Positions 6,764-8,588 of a stretch of 8,588 bases of DNA are shown one piece after another; within the stretch, counting starts at the first letter, position 1; each line of letters begins with the position of its first letter. The position numbers and the translations under genes were made by a program. This DNA is from Cytophagales bacterium. GTDB taxonomy: Bacteria > Bacteroidota > Bacteroidia > Cytophagales > Cyclobacteriaceae. The notes beneath the pieces were generated by a model. That model saw only the letters and a program-made list of their open reading frames with translations. It was not told the DNA's origin and did no database searches. The DNA lies in NCBI GenBank assembly GCA_003537495.1, contig DPSB01000147.1, positions 1-8,588 of the forward strand, read 5' to 3'.

Positions 6764-7603
6764 TTGATTCAGGGAAGCCAGATCAAAATAGCCGTGCTCG
6801 ATTTATATGAGGGCGAAGCAAATGAGGGCATGCGCGGCATTAAACAATTGATCTCAAGTTTTGCAAGTGATTGCAACCTCAACATCGTGTATGAAATATT
6901 CGATGTACGCAGCAAAAATGAAGTGCCCGATTTAAGTTATGATGCTTACATTTCATCAGGTGGGCCTGGTAGCCCGTTGGATAGTGCCGGTTCGCTATGG
7001 GAAGAACGCTACTTTGCTTTAATGGATTCTATTAAAGATCACAATCAGCAACATCCCGATAAAAAGAAGCATGTATTGTTGATTTGCCACAGCTTCCAGA
7101 TTTATTGCCGGTACTATGAGTTGGGCGTGGTCACAAAGCGAAAGTCAACCTCGTTTGGCGTAATGCCGGTTCATAAAACTACCGAAGGTTTGCACGATCC
7201 TTTGTTTCGCTCGTTGGGCGACCCCATGTGGGCCGTGGATTCGCGCGATTATCAGATTACCCAACCGGATGTAGAAAAAATTGAAGCTGAAGGCGGAGCA
7301 TTATTGTGTATTGAAAAATATCGTCCACACATTGATCTGGAGCGGGCCGTAATGTCAATCCGGTTTAACGATGCGATAATCGGTATGCAGTTCCATCCTG
7401 AAGCTGATGCGGTAGGCATGCGCATGTACTTGTTACGGGATGACAAGAAAGCGATTGTAATCGAAAAGCATGGTGAAAAAAAATATTGGGAGATGTTGAA
7501 CCATCTGAACGATCCTGATAAGATTATGCTCACCTATGCCACGGTAGTTCCGCGATTTTTAATGCTGGCTCTTCGCAACCGCCTAAGTTCAGTTATAGTA
7601 TGA
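6764..7603 (+). CDS. Class I glutamine amidotransferase-like protein
   Basis: A 279-residue protein with a class I glutamine amidotransferase (GATase1) domain. The oxyanion motif is SSGGPGSP (residues 64-71), the nucleophile is Cys108 in LLICHSFQI, and the His/Glu pair is His211 and Glu213 in MQFHPEAD, so the complete Cys-His-Glu triad is present. The usual GATase1 nucleophile motif is GxCxG; here it is ICHSF, so the residue two after Cys is Ser, a variation also found in hydrolase-type members. No separate synthase domain follows, so it may be a stand-alone amidohydrolase such as a gamma-glutamyl hydrolase, or give ammonia to a neighbouring ligase. The start is TTG at 6764, since no in-frame ATG precedes the first strand (IKIAVLDLYEG). 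The stop overlaps the next gene by 4 bp. Confidence 0.83.
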   Translation: MIQGSQIKIAVLDLYEGEANEGMRGIKQLISSFASDCNLNIVYEIFDVRSKNEVPDLSYDAYISSGGPGSPLDSAGSLWEERYFALMDSIKDHNQQHPDKKKHVLLICHSFQIYCRYYELGVVTKRKSTSFGVMPVHKTTEGLHDPLFRSLGDPMWAVDSRDYQITQPDVEKIEAEGGALLCIEKYRPHIDLERAVMSIRFNDAIIGMQFHPEADAVGMRMYLLRDDKKAIVIEKHGEKKYWEMLNHLNDPDKIMLTYATVVPRFLMLALRNRLSSVIV

Positions 7604-8588
7604 TACCTCACGCCCGACAGCTATTTAATCAACAGTTCTCGGAAGAGAAGTATAAAAACTTTATTGCTGATCTGGATCGTGAGTTTAATTACAAAATTCC
7701 ATTTCGGGTAGCTGAGAGCCCCGTGTTTGTTGGGAAAGAGTTTAGTTCAAAACTTTTCAAAGCTGCTAACGAGATTATTGATGTAATTGTGCAGCCCGAC
7801 TTCAAAACGAAAATGCAAGGTGCGCTTCCGGCAAATCTCCATGTTCCCAACGAAACGGCAAACTCATTATTCATTGCGCTGGACTTTGCGGTATGTTCTG
7901 AAAATGGAGAACGCGTTCCGCGCTTAATTGAAATGCAAGGATTCCCTTCGTTGTTTGGGTACCAGGATTTTTTAGGAAATAAGTTTCGTGAACATTATAA
8001 AATCCCTGACGATTTACATTTTCATTTTGGATTAAACTCGCCAACCTATTGGCAACAACTACGCGAAGCTATAGTTGGAAAGCACAATCCTGAAAATGTA
8101 ATTCTTTTGGAAATCAATCCGCTGCAACAAAATACGGCTATCGATTTTTTGATCACACAGAAACATTTGGGTGTTGAGCCAGTTCACCTCGGTGATATTA
8201 TTGTCAGGGGCAGTAAATTGTTTTATAAAAAGAAGGGAGTTGAAATTCCGGTACACCGCATATATAATCGGGTGATCTTCGATGAACTGCTGGCAAAAAA
8301 AGATTTGAAAACACAATTTCATCTAACGGAAGATGTAGATGTAGAGTGGGCGGGGCATCCCAACTGGTTTTTTTACATCAGCAAATACACCATGCCGTTT
8401 GTACAGAGCGATGCAGTGCCTGAATGTAAATTTTTGCATGAGTACTCCACCTGGCCAGCAAACCTGGAAGATTATGTTTTGAAGCCGCTCTTTTCTTTTT
8501 CTGGGAGCGGTGTAATTTTTCATGTTACGCAAAACGATTTGGATGCCATTCCTCATGAAGATCGTAGAAATTTTATGTTGCAGCGCAA
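7600..8588 (+). CDS. Putative circularly permuted ATP-grasp ligase, 3' end cut by window
   Basis: This frame is open from ATG 7600 to the right edge (329 codons plus two bases). The ATG overlaps the previous stop as ATGA, which fixes the start and indicates translational coupling. The order of elements resembles circularly permuted ATP-grasp enzymes of the glutathionylspermidine-synthetase/COG2308 type: an early carboxylate motif RLIEMQGFPSLFG (109-120), then a Rossmann-like stretch VILLEINPLQQNTAIDFLI with LGVEPVHLGDIIVRGSKLFY, then VHRIYNRVIFDEL (residues 218-230, Arg224), and only later the ATP-binding lysine segment YVLKPLFSFSGSGVIF (292-307, Lys295). I infer ATP-dependent amide ligation; the substrate is unknown. 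The C-terminal part is missing because of the window edge. A degenerate, non-catalytic relative is possible. Confidence 0.7.
   Translation, partial: MIPHARQLFNQQFSEEKYKNFIADLDREFNYKIPFRVAESPVFVGKEFSSKLFKAANEIIDVIVQPDFKTKMQGALPANLHVPNETANSLFIALDFAVCSENGERVPRLIEMQGFPSLFGYQDFLGNKFREHYKIPDDLHFHFGLNSPTYWQQLREAIVGKHNPENVILLEINPLQQNTAIDFLITQKHLGVEPVHLGDIIVRGSKLFYKKKGVEIPVHRIYNRVIFDELLAKKDLKTQFHLTEDVDVEWAGHPNWFFYISKYTMPFVQSDAVPECKFLHEYSTWPANLEDYVLKPLFSFSGSGVIFHVTQNDLDAIPHEDRRNFMLQR

Noticed and set aside
7689..8556. Three minus-strand open frames at the right end
   Set aside because: The plus strand is open without a stop from 7600 to the edge and carries ATP-grasp-like motifs, coupled by ATGA to the preceding gene, which leaves the antisense frames as shadows.

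Overview
The window looks like chromosomal DNA from a member of the Bacteroidota, probably Cytophagales-like. The reasons are a secreted protein with plant-type leucine-rich repeats followed by an Ig-like module, start codons without Shine-Dalgarno sequences, TAnnTTTG-type -7 promoter boxes, moderate GC content, and the families present. This assignment is inference; no rRNA or other marker gene is present. I see no tRNA, CRISPR array, insertion sequence or phage gene.

Layout. Two gene blocks diverge from a 90-bp intergenic region (3764-3853). The leftward block runs from 3763 to the left edge: an esterase-family alpha/beta hydrolase carrying an EF-hand-like loop, a DUF433/DUF5615-type antitoxin-toxin pair, a HAD-family phosphatase, and a secreted leucine-rich-repeat protein. 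The spacings are 16, 2, 1 and 29 bp, so this can be one transcript. The leucine-rich-repeat gene stops at an in-frame TGA (548-550). The same reading frame then stays open to the window edge and encodes the expected continuation (repeat cap, Ig-like domain, further beta domain), so the gene seems to be split by one nonsense codon.

The rightward block runs from 3854 past the right edge: a second esterase-family hydrolase, an ATP-grasp ligase, a GCS2-type carboxylate-amine ligase, a class I glutamine-amidotransferase-like protein, and a protein I read as a circularly permuted ATP-grasp enzyme (cut by the edge). Gaps are 41, 27 and 10 bp, then a 4-bp ATGA overlap. Three putative ATP-dependent amide-bond-forming enzymes, an amidotransferase/amidohydrolase-like protein and a hydrolase in one operon suggest a dedicated pathway that builds, trims or releases a small peptide-like or gamma-glutamyl-like metabolite, or modifies a protein with amino acids. 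The product cannot be deduced from the sequence. This is the most interesting system in the window.
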